In this document: piece after piece, positions 11,570 through 21,290 of the stretch | Layout: each line of letters starts with the position of its first letter | Position numbering within the stretch: position 1 is the stretch's first letter | Origin: Cotesia glomerata | Taxonomy: Eukaryota; Arthropoda; Insecta; Hymenoptera; Braconidae | DNA length: 64,000 nucleotides | Direction of reading: 5' to 3' | Assembly: GCF_020080835.1 (NCBI RefSeq) | Contig: NC_058158.1 | Span: 14,785,882 to 14,849,881 of the forward strand | Translations under genes and position numbers: made by a program | The notes under the pieces: generated by a model | Told to the model about the DNA's origin: nothing | Database searches by the model: none | Seen by the model: only the letters and a program-made list of their open reading frames with translations

Positions 11570-12115
11570 TGGCTGGGGGACCCAGTTCTAGTCCAAGCTC
11601 GGGTAATCATTGGGTTGACCAAGGCTAGATTGCCCAGTCCTGGCCCAAGTTAGGGTTTCCATTCATTGGCCAAGGCTAGGTCATTCAGTCTTGACCCATG
11701 TTAGGGTTACCATCCAACGGCCGAGGTTAGGTTACACAAACTTGGCCCAAGTTAGGGTGACTCTAGGCTTGGCCAAGGCTAGGTCATTCAGTCTTGACCC
11801 ATGTTAGGGTTACCATCCAATGGCTGAGGTTAGGTTACACAAACTTGGCCCAAGTTAGGGTGACTCTAGGCTTGGCCAAGGCTAGGTTATCCAGTCTTGG
11901 CCCATTTTAGGGTTACCATCCAACGGCCGAGGTTAGGTTACACAAACTTGGCTCAAGTTAGGGTGACTCTAGGCTTGGCCAAGGCTAGGTTATTCAGTCT
12001 TGGCCCAAGCCTGGTTAATCATTGGAATGGCCAAGGCCGATTGCCCAGTTATGGCCCGGGCATGGGACAATATAGGTTTGCCAAGATAGGCTTCCCAATA
12101 ATGTCTCAGGCATGA
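11570..12115. repeat. Higher-order satellite: about 26-bp monomers in 103-bp units
   Basis: GGCCAAGGCTAGG recurs at 11668, 11771, 11874 and 11977, an exact 103-bp period. Each 103-bp unit is itself four diverged monomers of about 26 bp built on GGCCNAGGTTAGGTT. The flanks (11570-11667 and 11990-12115) hold more diverged monomers. G+C is far above the surroundings. Confidence 0.9.
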
Positions 12116-12320
12116 CCCCATCGTTCAACTCTGGGGCTTCCTGTATGGGTATGCATACGTGTAACAAATACAATAGCACCATTACTATACTACATAGTGA
12201 ATAAAGCCATACTTATGGGACTCGTTACAATACTGAATTGCAATATTACACATACTACTTTAGTATCGGTCTGGAGACCATACTAACATTGTGTTGAACG
12301 CCATCCATTTCTCTCCGTGT

Positions 12321-12533
12321 GCACAGAAAAAAAATGTTCTTGAATCAAGTATCTAATTTTGAAGAACTTAATGTTCTTGATTTGAGTAGAAAAATTCTTG
12401 ATTTAAAGAAATTTTTCTTGATATAAGGAAATTTTATTTGATTCAAGAATTTTTCTTCTTGATTTAAAACAATTACCCTCTTCAAAATTATACTCTCGGT
12501 TCAAGAATTTTTATCTTGAATCGGTCCAAATTG
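12321..12533. mobile_element. MITE-like block of TTCTTGATTCAAGAA words
   Basis: Starts GCACAGAAAAAAAATGTTCT and contains at least eight self-complementary words of the type TTCTTGAxTCAAGAA. A related word block occurs at 19478-19655 and 21205-21290. Confidence 0.55.
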
Positions 12534-12544
12534 TATTTAAATCT

Positions 12545-12812
12545 TCAGTTTAGTCAAGCCACTTCGACTGGTACCAACCGCGATGAAATCGCTCAATCCG
12601 TCCAAAAGTTACGAGAAGTTTACATACGGCCACACACATACGCGCGCACACACATATATACAAACATACAGACATCATAGCGGAACCATTCAGGGAAGAT
12701 TCCAAGGACTTTAAAACGTCAACATCCGTTGGAAACTTGATTTTTGAAGAACGGAGTAAAACCAATAACTTCCCAACTTTTGAAAATTTTCAATTTCTTT
12801 AGCGAGAAGTTA
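12545..12812 (-). repeat. GT-core family, copy D, head fragment
   Basis: Minus-strand module 1 (ccgcgatgaaatcgctcaat), a decayed AC tract (12628-12665), the acatccgttggaaacttg word and the head end CAATTTCTTTAGCGAGAAGT. Confidence 0.8.
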
Positions 12813-12910
12813 AAAATGGCCCAAGCCTTGGAAAACAAACAACCGAGGCTTGGGCCAAACCTTGAGGTTCAAAAGGACCAAGGTTGAGCTGAGCCTTAGG
12901 AAACTAAAAA
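12813..12910. repeat. Satellite-related hairpin
   Basis: GGCCCAAGCCTTGG pairs with CGAGGCTTGGGCC across a short A-rich loop, followed by more AAGG/CCTTGG words. The words match the monomers of the 103-bp satellite about 1 kb upstream. Confidence 0.65.
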
Positions 12911-13029
12911 ATCGGGTCTAAAAAATTTTTTTAATTTAATTCTATTTTAGTAACTTTTAGGAATTTTGAATTCTCATTAACGCGTAAATTTTCGTAGTCA
13001 ACACGGTTTACCATATTACCTTGAAAAAA

Positions 13030-13112
13030 TTTTAATGTTGCTCACGGTGAGAATCGAACCTGTTTCTTTGGCGTGAATGTCTTAACCTCTACCAACTGCG
13101 CTACATACTAAA
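13030..13112 (-). ncRNA. Degenerate tRNA-like sequence
   Basis: On the minus strand it reads an A-box-like TAGCGCAGTTGGTAGAGG and a B-box-like GGTTCGATTCT at tRNA-like spacing. The T stem is mispaired and no clean acceptor stem closes, so it is not a functional tRNA gene; a tRNA relic or SINE head is more likely. Confidence 0.4.
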
Positions 13113-13670
13113 ATAGGAATTCAAGCATTTATTTTACTCATTTGAACATTTGATAGTTATTTCGGTTCGTTATATATCATAAATAAAATGGAAATGATAT
13201 TTTTGAAAGAATTTTTATTTATCAAACGAAATAAATTGTTGATAGAATAAAATTTTTAAATGTTATTTTTCTATATTCATTGGTTCCCGATAAAAGTTAT
13301 TAAATTCTCAATTACCGAAAGATGACTTTGTTATAATTAAGTACACGTTCATTTTTAATTAAAAAAGCACATAATTTTGAATTTAACTATAGAGTAATTA
13401 TTTATCATTTTTGTTCAGTACTATACAAATAATTTTTATTTCAATATATCAAATTTTATAAATAATTGCTTGAATCATTATTTGATAGTTGTGATTACAA
13501 ATAGTGAATAATAAAAGTAGTACTCAGCATTGAAAATTATTTTTTATAACAAATGAATGAATTTTGTAACAAAAAACAAATTTTTAGCTTTTTAATTTAT
13601 TATCTGTAATTATTCTTAAGTGAATACTTGAACTTACAAGTAAAGTGAAATATTATTTGAAAAAATTTTT
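13113..13670. other. AT-rich stretch, nothing recognised
   Basis: No gene, RNA or clear repeat boundary seen. Confidence 0.6.
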
Positions 13671-13743
13671 AACTATCCGCTAAGAAAATCGAAGATTTTC
13701 AAAAATCGGGAAATTATTGTTGTGACACCCTTTTGCAAAAATC

Positions 13744-13745
<2 letters not shown>

Positions 13746-13830
<85 letters not shown>
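13746..13830. repeat. (GT)n microsatellite in copy E
   Basis: More than 40 uninterrupted GT units. Confidence 0.97.
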
Positions 13831-13833
<3 letters not shown>

Positions 13834-14111
13834 CTCTGATAACTTTTGACCGACTAAACCGATCGAAACTTACCGAACGGCGTTGTAAGAGTTCCCTCTA
13901 AATTAGATTTCCCGTGACTTTGAACTGATTCGGACCGATAGATTTTAAGAAATTTTGAAAAATCTCAAAAAAACTAAGAAAAAAATTTTTTTTCAATGTG
14001 GTTTTTTTGGAATAACTTTTAAACGGCTCTATCGATCAACTCTAAAAACTAATCGGCCCTTAACCTTGAAAAACCACGTCGATTGCCGCTAATCCGGTCA
14101 AAAACGGGTGA

Positions 14112-14213
14112 TTCGTTCGAAAGATATTGCGTGTATAGCTCTTTTGAGCCCAGGAAACGGCCTCTTCGGAGGTAGGCGAAAGCCTCGCCATATATTCTTC
14201 GTTCGAAAGATAT
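14112..14213 (+). other. 70-bp structured insert flanked by 16-bp direct repeats
   Basis: TTCGTTCGAAAGATAT occurs at 14112-14127 and 14198-14213. The 70 bp between (14128-14197) are absent from other GT-core copies, which read straight through this point. The insert holds CCTC-TTCG-GAGG (14161-14172) and AGGC-GAAA-GCCT (14174-14185), hairpins with UUCG and GNRA tetraloops. A 16-bp duplication is typical of LINE-mediated retroposition, so a retroposed structured RNA fragment is one reading. RNA identity not recognised. Confidence 0.65.
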
Positions 14214-14609
14214 CGTGAACCAAAAAGAACCGAAAAAGTGTTTATTTTTTACATAATTTCGACATTGCCTTCCGGATCGTGTTTGATGAAATAAAATAAT
14301 TATAAGGACTCATAAAATTGCGTCAATCGCCGCCAAGAACGTGAAAAACGGTTGATTGGTTCGAGAGATGTCGTCGACGAAACAATTGGAAACAAGTGTT
14401 TTTTTAAAATGACATTTTTTAGAATACCTTTCAATCGGCTTTACCAATCAATTCCAAAATATCAAAAAATTCAATATGAAAAATCTCAAAAAAGTGTTGA
14501 TCTGAAACAAATCTCAATTCCTAAGCTCAAACAACGTAAAAATCAACCAATTGAAAAATTTTCGAGCGGGTCAACCGCTTTTCCGATTTTTTTAAAATTA
14601 AGCTTCTGA

Positions 14610-15288
14610 AGTGTACTATTCTCGAAGTTGACACTAAAGATCGTCAATTTTAAAAATGATATTTTGTTCTTAAATCTGTAAGAAAACTATAAATGAATGA
14701 TTTATAATATAAAAGAACTAAGCTATAATTGATATCATCAAACGAAAAAGCAAGAATAGGGTATAGAGGAATTACATGAGGAGTTTTCTTTTTTTGTAGG
14801 GGAAGTACGGAGAGTATCGAAAGCGCTAATGTTCTCGAGGCAGGAAACACCATCTTCATCCCACACGTTCTATCTCTTCGTTTGCTCACTCACTCTCTTA
14901 CTTTTATACGTCTTTATCTACGAGTCTCGCGTCGGTTTCTCTCCATTTCCTCTTGAGTAGAGTTTCTCAACAGCTCCCTAGCTAAAGAGACCACCCTCTG
15001 CGCCGCTTGCTTGCTTGTGCGCCCCTGTACCACCCTTAAGTTACTCGATGCGATGGCTACAACATGCAAACATTCTGTTATTTGCAATTCGAATGCCGTA
15101 AAATAGAACGCTGTCGAGAAGAGGTATATAAAACAGGCCGGAAAGACGAATTGAAAAAGAAATGAAGAAGGTTGGGTATGCAATACACTAGTGTGCTTTT
15201 ATTTGGTTTCTATGGTTAAAAACTTGATAAGATATGCTTCTAAAATATTTTTTTTTTTTTTTTTTTTTCAAAACAACTAGTTATATAT
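14610..15288. other. Low-repeat island with TATA-like element
   Basis: More G+C than its surroundings and without the words of the repeat families, including a CT-rich plus strand at 14840-14960. TATATAAAA lies at 15125-15133. The longest frame (minus strand, 14914-15183) shows no known motif. It could be a piece of unique host DNA or a regulatory region; I cannot assign a gene. Confidence 0.35.
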
Positions 15289-16893
15289 GGGTCATTCCAT
15301 GTCAAATCGACCAATAGTTGGAATCGACCCCGTTCGATTTGGATGAATTTTGGTCAGAAGTTTTCTTTTATCATAAAACAAAGTTCTGCCAAAGGAAAAA
15401 AAATTTTTTTCGAAAGATATGCAAATTCAAAATTTCGCGATTTTTCCAGTTTTTCAATTTTGTTTTTGCAATATCTCGAATGTTATTATAGATACAGGAA
15501 TGGTCTTTCGTTTGTTTAAAAAGGAACACTTGGGGCTATTGAAAAAAAAAAATATTTTGGAAAAAAATTTTAAAAAATGCCAAATTTGCCAAATTTTGAA
15601 TTTTTGAAAATCGTCAAAAATGAAGACCGCCATTAAAATTTTGGCTCAATTTTTTTTGTATGATACCTTGTAATGATCTTAAAAAATCCTGAAATTTTTG
15701 GATAGGGTTTTTTTTTTTTCAAAAATATGAAATTTTGAATTTCAAAGAAAAATTTTTTTTTGTTTTTTGCAACTTCTGTACAAGTTAAAGTTATGCAGAT
15801 ACATAATATTGTAATTTTTAGTATTTAGAAATCAAATGCACGACGTGAAAATATTAAATAATAAATTAATTTCAACTTTTATTCATTTTTTAGACATAAT
15901 CTAAAAGTCAGGCTTAACGCATGATATAATTTTTTATTTTCTTAACACATGATATATTTTGTCCGTTTTTTCACTTCAATTACAGTTATTAACCTCAAAT
16001 AACTCAAACAGATATTAATATTCTATCAAAATTAGAAATGATTTCATGAGAATATCAATTTTTTTTCGTTCTTTCGAATACTTATTTACTTACGAATTTC
16101 TGCACAATCATAGTTCTCAATCTCAAATTACAAATTATTCCCATGTTAATAAGACGACAAGTGGCATCAACAACTTTAAATAAAGTAAAAAAAGGACAAT
16201 TAACAAATTCTATCATGCGTTAAGGATGACTTATTTTAAGGATGCAAGATTATGTCTAAAAAATAAAAAAAAGTTGAAATTAATTTATTATTTAATATTT
16301 TCACGTCGTGCATTTGATTTCTAAATACTTAAAATTACAATATTATGTATCTGCATAACTTTAACTTGTATAGAAGTTGCAAAAAACCAAAAAAAATTTT
16401 TTTCTGAAATTCAAAAATTTTTTTTTTAAATTCAAAAATTTATATTTTTGAAAAAAAAAAACCCTTATCCAAAAATTTCAGGATCTTTTAAGATCATTAC
16501 AAGGTATCATACAAAAAAAATTGAGCCAAAATTTTAATGGCGGTCTTCATTTTTGACGATTTTCAAAAATTCAAAATTTGACAAATTTGGCATTTTTCAA
16601 AATTTTTTCCCAAAATATTTTTGTTTCAATAGCACCAAGTGTCCCCTTTCAAACAAACGAAAAACCATTCCTGTATCTATAATGGCATTCGAGATATTGC
16701 AAAAACAAAATTGAAAAACTGGAAAAATCGCGAAATTTTGAATTTGCATATCTTTCGAAAAAAATTTTTTTATTTTTTTTCGTTCCGCAGAACTTCGTTT
16801 TATGATAAAAGAAAATTTCTGACCAAAATTCATCCAAATCGAAAGGGGTTGATTCCAACTATTGGTCGATTTGACATGGAATGACCCATATAT
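15283..16893. mobile_element. Long inverted-repeat element with about 620-bp arms (GGGTCATTCC ends)
   Basis: The left end GGGTCATTCCATGTCAAATC (15289) is mirrored by GATTTGACATGGAATGACCC (ending 16887). Complementarity continues inward for roughly 600 bp on each side (to about 15905 and from about 16258) with modest divergence. The loop (15906-16257) is unique. Flanks are ATAT on both sides, so a TA or TATA duplication is possible. Frames within the arms have no recognised domain. A large foldback or MITE-like element. Confidence 0.85.
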
Positions 16894-17157
16894 GTCGTAG
16901 TATTTTCGTAAAATTCGTCAATCCATGAAAAACCTAGGCACTTCAGAAACGTCGACGTTTTGTGAAAAATTTTCAAATTGCATTTTCCGCCTAGGTAGTT
17001 CGTGAAATGACCACTCGGCGCTGGCGCTTAATGATACATCATAATATACGTTATCTGACGGATTATAAACTTGTATTTTTCATGAAAAGACTAGCTCGTG
17101 CAATAAACGTGCCATAATCCAAGCGTAACCAAGTATTTGTTAAATTATTAAATAAAA
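16894..17157. other. Short unassigned stretch
   Basis: No repeat family or gene recognised. It may belong to the following transposon remnant, since G+C rises slightly near 16990-17030. Confidence 0.4.
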
Positions 17158-17626
17158 ATGGAATGTATATCAGTAAATGAAGAAATTTTTAAAGAAAAGT
17201 ATCGTGAATATTATGATAAGTAACCCAAAAAACGACTATACATATCAGCTCAATTGAAAGAGGTAATAAATAATTTCATATTTTGGTGATTGTGTACTAG
17301 TCAATGTTGATAAAGGTGACCGAAATCCGGGAGACCCGCAGAATATAGTCGCTGTAATTACTGATGTCAAAAACGATGTATATCAGGTTGGAACAACAGC
17401 AGGACTGATCAAATTGTGATTTGATAAGAGTGACCTAAAAAAAGCGTCTTCTACTTTTCTCAAAGTTGAACAAGTTAACGTAAATACATTTGTTTTAGTT
17501 CGAGAAGTAGTGGTTGCACAATCCTTGGTTAAAGGGAAAAGCTTCGTAAAATGTTCTTGTCAACCTTCAAAAAATATATGTCAAACAAACAGATGTCTGT
17601 GTTTTAAGTCTAAGCTTCAGTGTATA
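17158..17626 (+). pseudogene. Integrase-type transposon protein remnant, C-terminal part (KRBA2/Ginger-like)
   Basis: A broken frame with a short ATG start (17158) then stops. One frame reads GDCVLVNVDKGDRNPGDPQN followed by IVAVITDVKNDVYQVGTTAG (17285-17419). After further stops it reads FVKCSCQPSKNICQTNRCLC, a Cys-rich tail. A chromatin-like DNVLV..VDRG...N..AV strand followed by a CxC...C..NxCxC tail is what I recall from the C-termini of KRBA2-like, integrase-derived transposon proteins. This is from memory and not searched. Multiple stops show decay. The 3' end is cut at the following Helitron. Confidence 0.45.
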
Positions 17627-17869
17627 CTAGCTTTTACCCGCGGCTTCGCTCGCCATGCTACATGTTGTTGAAGTAGCCAGATTTTTTTATTTTTTGACAA
17701 AATTTTTTTATTTTTCGTAAAAAATAAATTAAAAAAAAAAAAGTATCCTATGTTACTTCTAATGCCTCCGAAAATATTAGTACAAAGTTTCATAATGATC
17801 GGTTGAGTAGTTTTCGCGTGAAACGGTAACAAACAAACTTACATTCACATTTATAATATTAGTACTAGA
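17627..17869 (-). mobile_element. Mini-Helitron A
   Basis: On the minus strand the 3' end reads GCGAAGCCGCGGGTAAAAG then CTAG, a GC hairpin shortly before CTRR, followed by T. The 5' end reads TACTAATATTATAAATGTG with a GTTTGTTTGTTA stretch, the usual form of arthropod Helitron 5' ends. Length 243 bp, no Rep/helicase, so non-autonomous. The 5' boundary overlaps the 3' end of Helitron B. Confidence 0.75.
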
Positions 17870-17989
17870 AATTTAAATAGCGCGCTACGCGCGTGCCTAA
17901 ATTTCAACCAATAATGAATCGTGGCCCGTTTTTTGCGAGTTTCGACCTTTGGCTAACTTCAAGACTTTCATCTATTTTATAATATAGGA
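17865..17989 (-). mobile_element. Mini-Helitron B, tandem with A
   Basis: Minus strand: 5' TCCTATATTATAAAATAGAT preceded by A, and a 3' end with the hairpin GCGCGTAGCGCGC and CTAG followed by T, giving the A|T insertion context of Helitrons. 125 bp only. Its CTAG abuts the 5' end of Helitron A, a head-to-tail tandem. Confidence 0.6.
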
Positions 17990-18017
17990 TAATATTATAA
18001 AAATGCGATCGACGTGA

Positions 18018-18052
18018 TTTTTTTAATTTTTCTTAGCGGGAAGTTAAAAATT
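18018..18052 (-). repeat. GT-core family, terminal fragment
   Basis: Only the head end CTTAGCGGGAAGTTAAAAAT remains, with preceding gcgatcgacgtg. Confidence 0.6.
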
Positions 18053-18058
18053 TTTTTT

Positions 18059-18705
18059 TGCACGCCTCATAGCGCGTGAGGTTGTGCTTTATACTCGACT
18101 CGTCAAGGTCAAGCAATTTTGTGATCTTTAAATGCCTCTATCACAACCATATTACACTTTTACAATGATATAAGTAGATGTACACCGGAAAAACATTTAA
18201 ATTAAACCATCTTTTACTTTCTAAAATCATTTCATGTTACTATTTAAAAAAAAAAAAACGTTTTGAAAAAAATTTTACGTGGACGCCCGGATGTCACCCT
18301 ATTTTGGATGTACCAGCGATTACTCCCGACCAAATTGATATTTCAAGACCGGACCTTTTTTATTAGTTTAAGAATTCGATTAACTGGGTCCGTATTTCAT
18401 ATCAGTGGCCTGGTTTACGTATTTTTTTTTTTTAATTTAATTTTTATTGAAATTCACTACGCGATACAACCGTACAAAGCCAAGCGAACTTTTCTTATTT
18501 GCCACGTAAAAACTATGGCGCCACTTGATAAAGCTAGATTTTTTTAGACTGCGTGCGCATATGAGAAGAAAAAAGGGCGCCGATATTTAAAAAAAAAAAT
18601 TAAAAAATACTCTGTAAGAAACTACTTAATTATAATTTTTTTTTTTTAATCAATTACAAAATTAATTTTTTTCTTAAAATATGAATGAGCGTCATGAAGC
18701 GTGCA
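18059..18705. mobile_element. TIR element, TGCACGCCTCATA family, copy 1
   Basis: Left terminus TGCACGCCTCATAGCGCG, right terminus TCATGAAGCGTGCA, which pair as decayed inverted repeats. About 650 bp, nearly the same as the copy at 20272-20921 throughout. No coding capacity that both copies keep open. Confidence 0.8.
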
Positions 18706-18883
18706 CTTTTAGATTTTCCAAACTTTTTAGAAATATTATTAAATTATCTCGATGTGATTTTCTAATTATCAAAAATTTATATTTCATGTTTTATTCAAAG
18801 TTCAATTTTTCTTAACGTTTTTATAAAATTATTATAAATTTTATTATTTAAGCTGTTAATTAGATTTAAATAGATAATAATGA

Positions 18884-19330
18884 ATAATACACTAGTCACA
18901 AAAATTTTTTCAGTTTTGCTATTAAGTTTCATGTGTTATAGTCATTTATTTCATCTACACAGTAAGAAATTTTTCGTCATTGTGTAGAGTGTTAAAATTT
19001 GTGTGTTGAATATTACACTCTAGTGTGTAGAATTTAACATTCTCATGTGTTGACTTAATGATTTAACACACTAGAATGTTAAATTCTACACACTAGAGTG
19101 TAATATTCAACACACAAATTTTAACACTCTACACAATGACGAAAAATTTTTTACTGTGTATAAATGTTTTAAAAATTTTATCGAGAAGATTAACAGTTAC
19201 AGTAACGTTAACAATGCAATGTATCGAATACATTCTTAATAATATTGCCGCTAATATGTATTTTTTCTGTCTCTATTCACATTTATTTGTTAAGCAATTT
19301 TTAGTCGCATTTTTAGAGTGCAGATGACAT
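18884..19330 (+). repeat. Inverted-duplicated host repeat, left copy
   Basis: Matches the reverse complement of 22040-22265 through the words TTATAGTCATTTATTTCATC and CAATGTATCGAATACATTCT. A TA-flanked MITE (18958-19158) interrupts this copy but not the other. Confidence 0.8.
18958..19158. mobile_element. Near-perfect palindromic MITE with TA target duplication
   Basis: CACAGTAAGAAATTTTTCGT at the left is mirrored by ACGAAAAATTTTTTACTGTG at the right; complementarity runs about 90 bp inward with the words ACACTAGAGTGT. TA flanks both ends (18956-18957, 19159-19160). The paralogue at 22200 reads TTTCATCTATAAATG with one TA and no insert, so insertion and target are directly visible. Size 201 bp, Tc1/mariner-like target choice. 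Confidence 0.9.
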
Positions 19331-19477
19331 CAAATTTTACAAACCAGGTGCATTTTACCATGCACGATAGATGTCAAAAGAAATTTATTCGTTGGAAATA
19401 TATATTTTTCAAAATATTTTCAAGTTAGATCTTGAAACGCAACAAAATCTTTTGGAGATTTGTTCATTCATACATGG

Positions 19478-19655
19478 ATAAAAAATTTAAATTGACTCAA
19501 GATCAAGAATCTTGAACTAAGAACACCATTTTGAAGAAAATGACACTTTTGAGTCAAGAAGAAAAATTCTTAAATCAAGAAAATTTTCTTGAACCAAGAA
19601 ATATATCTTGACTCGAGAATTTTTCCCCTTGACTTAAGAAATTCTTTTTCTTGCT
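19478..19655. repeat. CTTGA/TCAAG word block, left
   Basis: Series of TTCTTGAxTCAAG words; 19495-19545 is inverse to 21226-21285 (for example CAAAATGGTGTTCTTG there). Together they look like the ends of one composite element enclosing 19.66-21.2 kb. Confidence 0.55.
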
Positions 19656-20271
19656 CTCCTAGCCGAAAGTACGCTTTTCCGGGACGCATTTTACTCCAGG
19701 AAGAGCAAATTTTATGGCCTGCTCTAACGCATGCGCGCTACGCATATTTTCTGGCCGGCAGCACAGAACCTTGCTTTCTTTCGTATTTTTGTGGCGCGAT
19801 CGGCCTATACAGCGAGTTTCAACTGTATATATATAACAGTCACAACATCGTCTGTATGTACATGTCAGCACATAAACTAACCAAAAAATGTCGAATAAAT
19901 AAAAATAATTTCTAACTAGATTATTGTTAATGAACTATTTAATAATAATATTGCACAAATAATTTATGTAAAAATTTTAGAAAATGAAATATAAAAGTTT
20001 TGTAGATTTTATTTGCTTTCTTTTATATTTTGACAGCTAGTAAAGCAGTGTTTATAAAACAATCCATGTACTCTACAAGCTTCTAATAATTTAATTTCAA
20101 TCTTTCTTAGCCGTCTAATTAAAAACTAATTTTTAATCAACTTAAAAAAATTAATTTTGTTATTAAATCGAGTTTAAATATTCGTGACAAGTTATGTGCA
20201 TGTTATCTCTTTAATCAGAGCATTTGTTAGCAAACTTTAAAATAACTTATTTTTTTTTTATTTATTAATTT
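19656..20271. other. Interior of composite element, no gene recognised
   Basis: 19660-19870 has higher G+C, with CGCATGCGCGC words and a small palindrome ACTGTATATATATAACAGT near 19818. The rest is A+T-rich. The 108-codon frame at 19589-19915 crosses the word block and has no known domain. Confidence 0.4.
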
Positions 20272-20921
20272 TGCACGCCTCATAGCGCGAAGCGCGTGAG
20301 GTTGTGCTTTATACTCGACTCGTCAAGATCAAGCAATTTTGTGATCTTTAAATGCCTTTATCACAACCATATTACACTTATTCAATAATATAAGTAGATG
20401 TACACCGAAAAACACTTAAATTAAACCATCTTTTACTTTCTAAAATCATTTCATGTTGCTATTTTGAAAAAAAAAAAAAACGTTTTGAAAAAAATTTTAC
20501 GTGGACGTCCGGATGTCACCCCATTTTGGATGTACCAACGATTACTCCCGAACAAATTGATATTTCAAGACCGGACCTTTTTTATTAGTTTAAGAATTCG
20601 ATGAACTGGGTCCGTATTTCATATCAGTGGCCTAGCTTATGTATTTTTTTTTTAAATTGAATTTTTATTAAAATTCACGGATATAACCGTACAAAGCCAA
20701 ACGAACTTTTCTTATTTGTCACGTGAAAACTTTGGCGCCACTTGATCAAGCTAGATTTTTTTAGACTGCGTGCGCATATGACAAGAAAAAAGGGCGCCGA
20801 TATTTAAAAAAAAAATAAAAAATACTCTGTAAGAAATTACTTAATTATAATTTTTTTTTTTTTAATTAATTATACAATTAATTTTTTTCTTAAAAAATGA
20901 TTGAGCGTTATGAGGCGTGCA
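20272..20921. mobile_element. TIR element, TGCACGCCTCATA family, copy 2
   Basis: Left TGCACGCCTCATAGCGCGAA, right TTATGAGGCGTGCA, so the 14-bp termini are better preserved than in copy 1 (18059-18705). The hairpin GCGCGAAGCGCG next to the left end is shortened in copy 1. Same orientation as copy 1. Confidence 0.85.
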
Positions 20922-21142
20922 CTTTTGGATTTTCCAAACTTTTTACTTTTTTATTATGCCGGCCCCGACCAGCAAAATCTCGGCTTTGCAAAAATCGGGT
21001 GGCGCCCCCCCTCACCCCCGGCAAAACCTCGGCTTCACCTTGGTTTTACAAAACCCCTTCCCCGGGGTTCGTACTTTAGGCTGGAGAGCAAGAAATATAG
21101 TACACAACCCACGACCAGAATGTTGGATACCCTGACGTATGT

Positions 21143-21179
21143 GATATGATGGCCGAGGCTACGCCTCGGCTATCATATC
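21143..21179. repeat. GC-rich hairpin GCCGAGGC-tac-GCCTCGGC
   Basis: The stem GATATGATxGCCGAGGC pairs with GCCTCGGCxATCATATC around a 3-nt loop with one mismatch. It follows a C-rich stretch (20960-21070). Confidence 0.9.
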
Positions 21180-21204
21180 CCATATGCCAGGAAATCCAAC
21201 TTTC

Positions 21205-21290
21205 TGACCTTGGATCGTAATATACTATTTCTTCAAAATGGTGTTCTTGGTTCAAAATTATTGCTCTTGAGTCAAGTTAAATTTTTTATC
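21205..21290. repeat. CTTGA/TCAAG word block, right
   Basis: Inverse of part of 19478-19545. Words GTTCTTGGTTCAAAATT and GCTCTTGAGTCAAG. Confidence 0.5.

Larger units (their letters stand above)
10484..12322. mobile_element. 1.8-kb TIR element carrying a satellite
   Basis: Termini CACGGAGAGAAATGGATG (10485) and CATCCATTTCTCTCCGTG (12302-12319) are perfect inverse complements. Subterminal parts hold further palindromic words around CCATAC/GTATGG. The interior contains a TTTATTAAC-word block (10960-11560) and a 103-bp tandem satellite (11570-12115). No transposase frame is present. Confidence 0.7.
13671..14600 (+). repeat. GT-core repeat family, copy E
   Basis: Head TATCCGCTAAGAAAATCGAA, a long GT tract (13746-13830), module 1 in decayed form, module 2 (aacttttaaacggctctatc) and reverse modules, then a decayed tail with GTCAACCGCTTTTCC. 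Part of the head after the cgag word is missing. A 70-bp foreign insert lies at 14128-14197. Confidence 0.85.

Noticed and set aside
11570..12115. CRISPR-like array
   Set aside because: The 103-bp units are contiguous and made of 26-bp monomers with no unique spacers; the context is eukaryotic.
13030..13112. A functional tRNA gene on the minus strand (and similar patches at 25865, 34984 and 49667)
   Set aside because: B boxes are recognisable but acceptor and D stems do not close, so these are relics or parts of SINE- or MITE-like elements.
14914..15183. 89-codon minus-strand frame
   Set aside because: No motif or start context; kept only as part of the low-repeat island.
15419..16884. Several 60-80-codon frames in the arms of the long inverted repeat
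   Set aside because: They mirror each other because the arms are complementary, and they are dominated by Phe, Lys and Ile from A/T runs.
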